A DNA stretch of 49,616 bases. It comes from Parachlamydia acanthamoebae (GTDB lineage Bacteria; Chlamydiota; Chlamydiia; Chlamydiales; Parachlamydiaceae). Below, in pieces: positions 47,067 through 49,616 of this stretch (its first letter is position 1; every line of letters starts with the position of its first letter). Both the position numbers and the translations under genes were made by a program. Below the pieces are notes generated by a model. That model saw nothing but the letters and a program-made list of their open reading frames with translations. It was not told the origin of the DNA and did not search any database. The stretch is taken from NCBI RefSeq assembly GCF_000875975.1, contig NZ_BAWW01000013.1, forward strand, positions 1 to 49,616, given 5' to 3'.

Positions 47067-47625
47067 AAAAAAACTGTCTAATTCCGACACAGACCGATTG
47101 GGAAAGTGTATGACGAACACCTCGTCTGAATTTATAATCGATCGATGCTTCCACATGTTGGCATATGGGATAAGTTAGACCTAAAATAACCTGACGCGCG
47201 CATCCAGATCTTGTATGCTTAAAGCGATGTCTAGAAGCTGAAATAACAAAATGGGTTGCTTCAACACCCACACCAAAGCCTACATAAGGATTTATTAAAC
47301 ATCCTAAATAAAGGTCATAAAAAAAATTGCCCATAACACAGTAGCTGCGGGCATGTCCACAAGAAAACTTTTCATCTCCAAAGCGAACACTTTTCAAATT
47401 ATTTCGGTGATAGCTGCCTTCTACTTCTGCACGGAAAGCATCAAAAAAAGCACAGCCTCCCACTAGCGAAATGGCGTAACCATCGTCATATTTTAAATGA
47501 TTATGGGTATGTGATTTATGTAGAAAATTGACCCCGCCAAAGAGCCCCCCATAATAGCCTTCTGATGCAGAGAGTGCGAGGGGAAGGACTAAAAGCGCAA
47601 GGAATAGTCGCATGTTTTTTAACAT
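47065..47625 (-). CDS. Small outer-membrane beta-barrel protein
   Basis: 186 residues with a signal peptide (about 1-20, ending LSA). The rest alternates polar and hydrophobic residues in strands of about ten and ends in QFF, the terminal aromatic typical of outer-membrane barrels (VNFLHKS, YAISLVGG, INPYVGFGVGV, ASIDYKFRRG). It looks like an eight-stranded OmpA- or porin-like barrel. It has several cysteines (about seven), as expected in chlamydial outer membranes. The ATG at 47625 has GGAG nine bases upstream; a TTG further up is unlikely. Confidence 0.75.
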   Translation of the reverse strand: MLKNMRLFLALLVLPLALSASEGYYGGLFGGVNFLHKSHTHNHLKYDDGYAISLVGGCAFFDAFRAEVEGSYHRNNLKSVRFGDEKFSCGHARSYCVMGNFFYDLYLGCLINPYVGFGVGVEATHFVISASRHRFKHTRSGCARQVILGLTYPICQHVEASIDYKFRRGVRHTLSQSVCVGIRQFF

Positions 47626-47759
47626 GATATTGATCTCCAAAAAGTTCGTTATGTGCCTCTATCAAAAGAGCGCGGAAGCAAAAACTAGCATTGTAATTAA
47701 GCAGATAGACAAATTCAACTAAAAAGCTTTTTATCCGAAAACCTACAGGAACAAATTCA

Positions 47760-47788
47760 TTGACATCTTCATTTAAGTCTAATAAATC
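47760..47788 (+). promoter_or_regulatory. Candidate fumC promoter
   Basis: TTGACA at 47760-47765 matches the -35 consensus exactly. The best -10 after 17 bases is TAAATC (47783-47788), a weak match. Confidence 0.4.
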
Positions 47789-47825
47789 CTAAGGATAGGG
47801 TAGTCACAATGAATAGAGGTTTTAA

Positions 47826-49217
47826 ATGGCACATCGTATCGAAACTGACAGCATGGGTGAAATGAAAGTTCCGCAAGAGGCTTATTACGGGGCCCAAACC
47901 GCGCGGTCATTGATTTTTTTTAATATTGGACATGAAATTACTCCCCAATGTGTTATCCGAGCTCTCGCCATAATCAAAAAAGCGGCCGCATTGACTAATA
48001 TGGAGTTAGGCAAGTTATCTAAAGAAAAAGGTAAATGGATTATTCAAGCTGCAGATGAAGTGATTACTGGAAAGCTCCATCTTCATTTTCCTTTGCGAAT
48101 TTGGCAAACGGGTAGTGGCACGCAAACGAATATGAATATGAACGAGGTTATATCCAATAGAGCCATTGAATTAGCGGGAGGCGTCATTGGCAGTAAAAAG
48201 CCGATTCATCCGAATGATGACGTCAATATGAGTCAATCCTCTAACGACACCTATCCAACCGCTATGCATATTGCTGCAGTCGAAGAAATCACACACCGGT
48301 TGTTACCTACAGTGAAGCACATGCGTGATGCCTTGGCAAAAAAAAGTGAAACATTTCAGGATATTATCAAAATTGGGCGCACCCATTTAATGGATGCCAC
48401 TCCGCTATCTTTAACCCAGGAATTTTCCGGGTATATTGCGCAACTAGATGATAATTTAGCCAACATAGAAGCGACTTTGTCATCACTCTACCGCTTAGCC
48501 TTGGGAGGAACGGCAGTTGGAACCGGCTTGAATTCTCATCCCCAATTTGCAGAATTAGCAGCAAAAAAAATTGCTGAGGAAACGCTTTTGCCTTTTGTTT
48601 CAGCTCCAAACAAATTTGCTGCTTTAGCCTCTCACGATGCGCTTGTTTTTGCTAGTGGTGCACTTAAAACTTTAGCTTCAACCCTTTATAAAATAGCCAA
48701 TGATATTCGGTGGATGGCTTCAGGTCCTCGGTGTGGTTTGCAGGAAATTTCTTTGCCAGAAAATGAACCCGGATCTTCTATTATGCCAGGCAAGGTGAAT
48801 CCCACACAGTGTGAAGCGATGACAATGGTGGCCATTCAAGTGATGGCTTATGACCATGCCATTACCATGGCAGGAGCAATGGGAAATTTTGAACTAAATG
48901 TATTTAAGCCCATGATTATTTACAATTTTGTCAATGCGATTCATTTGATCTCTGATTCCTGCCGATCCTTTACCAAATACCTCATTGATGGACTTAAACC
49001 GAATAAAGAACGGATAAAAGAATTGCTGGATCGTTCCTTAATGCTAGTAACAGCCTTAACACCTAAAATAGGTTATGACAAAGCCGCTCAAGCAGCGCAC
49101 AAAGCTTTTGTAGAAAACACAACTCTAAAAGAAGCCTGTTTGGCCTTAGGTTTTGTGACAGCTGAAGAATTTGATCAAATTGTCGATCCAAAAAAAATGA
49201 TCGCACCTCATCTCTAA
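47826..49217 (+). CDS. fumC: Fumarate hydratase, class II
   Basis: 463 residues, the normal length. It interconverts fumarate and malate in the TCA cycle without an iron-sulfur cluster. The family signature [11 protein letters not shown] lies near residue 315 and the [12 protein letters not shown] active-site segment near residue 182. Other markers are [17 protein letters not shown] and [11 protein letters not shown]. The C-terminal helix and KIGYDKAA match class II enzymes. It is a stand-alone gene; the terminator at 49281 follows. Confidence 0.97.
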   Translation: MAHRIETDSMGEMKVPQEAYYGAQTARSLIFFNIGHEITPQCVIRALAIIKKAAALTNMELGKLSKEKGKWIIQAADEVITGKLHLHFPLRIWQTGSGTQTNMNMNEVISNRAIELAGGVIGSKKPIHPNDDVNMSQSSNDTYPTAMHIAAVEEITHRLLPTVKHMRDALAKKSETFQDIIKIGRTHLMDATPLSLTQEFSGYIAQLDDNLANIEATLSSLYRLALGGTAVGTGLNSHPQFAELAAKKIAEETLLPFVSAPNKFAALASHDALVFASGALKTLASTLYKIANDIRWMASGPRCGLQEISLPENEPGSSIMPGKVNPTQCEAMTMVAIQVMAYDHAITMAGAMGNFELNVFKPMIIYNFVNAIHLISDSCRSFTKYLIDGLKPNKERIKELLDRSLMLVTALTPKIGYDKAAQAAHKAFVENTTLKEACLALGFVTAEEFDQIVDPKKMIAPHL

Positions 49218-49280
49218 GTAGTTGTACTAAAACAACGGGTAGGTGGACATGCGTCCGAATGATTTGTCTGAATGGGAAAA

Positions 49281-49307
49281 AGAACGTCTAACTAAGTAAG
49301 ACGTTCT
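49281..49307 (+). terminator. Terminator downstream of fumC
   Basis: AGAACGTCT / AGACGTTCT, a perfect 9-bp stem with a 9-base loop, is followed by a short T-rich stretch (CTTAAG). A 16-codon frame (49249-49299, MRPNDLSEWEKERLTK) with AGGTGG before its ATG runs into the stem; it may be chance. Confidence 0.6.
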
Positions 49308-49581
49308 CTTAAGTACAGACAAATTTTCAATGCTATTGTTATGTAGCAAAAAGAATTTCGTATTTTTTCCAAAAAAACAATCTTCAGCATTGCTTGCAAA
49401 ACATTCTCCCCAAAAAATATTGTGTTATTCATAAAAACAGCTCTCGATTTGATTGATTTGCATGGATAAAATTCATGGTCAAATAAATAAATTTGGAGAA
49501 AATAGAGAAAAATATTGATTACTATTTTCAATTTTAATATAACCCCTCTGTTTTATTCATTTTTATTTTGAAGAGGGTGAC
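49308..49581. other. AT-rich gap before the last gene
   Basis: No gene or structured RNA is visible here. The right end has an AT-rich stretch (TTTTAATATAACC near 49530-49545) that may be the promoter of the next gene. Confidence 0.4.
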
Positions 49582-49616
49582 ATGAGATCTTTTCTAAATC
49601 TACTAGCCAGCCTAAT
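49582..49616 (+). CDS. Start of a further gene, cut by the window edge
   Basis: ATG follows AAGAGGGTGA by one base of spacing beyond normal, and reads MRSFLNLLASLN up to the edge. The opening is hydrophobic enough to be a signal peptide, but too little is seen to assign a product. Confidence 0.5.
   Translation, partial: MRSFLNLLASL

Noticed and set aside
49249-49299. 16-codon peptide downstream of fumC
   Set aside because: It has a plausible ribosome site but runs into the fumC terminator stem and has no recognisable homologue; chance is the simpler reading.

Overview
The window looks like a chromosome segment from an amoeba-associated chlamydia, probably Parachlamydiaceae (Protochlamydia-like). 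Supporting features are low GC, two very long ankyrin-repeat genes, F-box proteins, a cysteine/tyrosine-rich envelope-type protein, glycogen phosphorylase, a sterol reductase of the DHCR7 type and class II fumarase. The assignment rests on gene content only. I saw no rRNA, tRNA, CRISPR array or intact insertion sequence.

Layout. (1) 1-1728: three tandem minus-strand copies of one small family with hydrophobic segments, the first truncated; the other two have their own terminators. (2) 1742-2802: no intact gene, probably decayed coding sequence. (3) 2803-9355: two ankyrin reading frames that become one 2180-residue protein when one copy of an exact 10-bp tandem duplication (7384-7403) is removed. 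(4) 9531-14793: mostly envelope and membrane genes (secreted cyclotransferase-like protein, TauE/SafE exporter, DUF2147, aquaporin, PsiE-like, kelch-like propeller), with a long imperfect inverted repeat at 10405-10553. (5) 14947-18860: two tandem F-box proteins. (6) 19085-30340: a plus-strand FkbM methyltransferase / MsrB-MsrA / glycosyltransferase-like run, then an RNB exonuclease, a TsdA-like di-haem cytochrome c, a secreted histidine phosphatase, an orphan solute-binding protein, two small membrane proteins, the sterol reductase and glgP. (7) 30375-43195: two giant caspase-like plus ankyrin proteins, the Cys/Tyr-rich protein, and a second pair of large unknown paralogues with internal repeats. 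(8) 43297-49616: serine beta-lactamase-like protein, a small DUF5993-like gene with dsbB and a bicupin, a zinc-ribbon membrane protein, an outer-membrane barrel, fumC, and the start of another gene.

How it fits together. The large eukaryote-like genes are almost all on the minus strand and occur as tandem duplicates (three small paralogues, two F-box, two caspase-like/ankyrin, two unknown repeat proteins). This is what an expanding host-interaction repertoire would look like, but effector function is inference. The plus-strand genes are mainly envelope, redox and metabolic. DsbB, the methionine sulfoxide reductase fusion and the Cys-rich protein fit a chlamydial envelope stabilised by disulfides, while the sterol reductase, glgP and fumC suggest use of host sterol and carbon.
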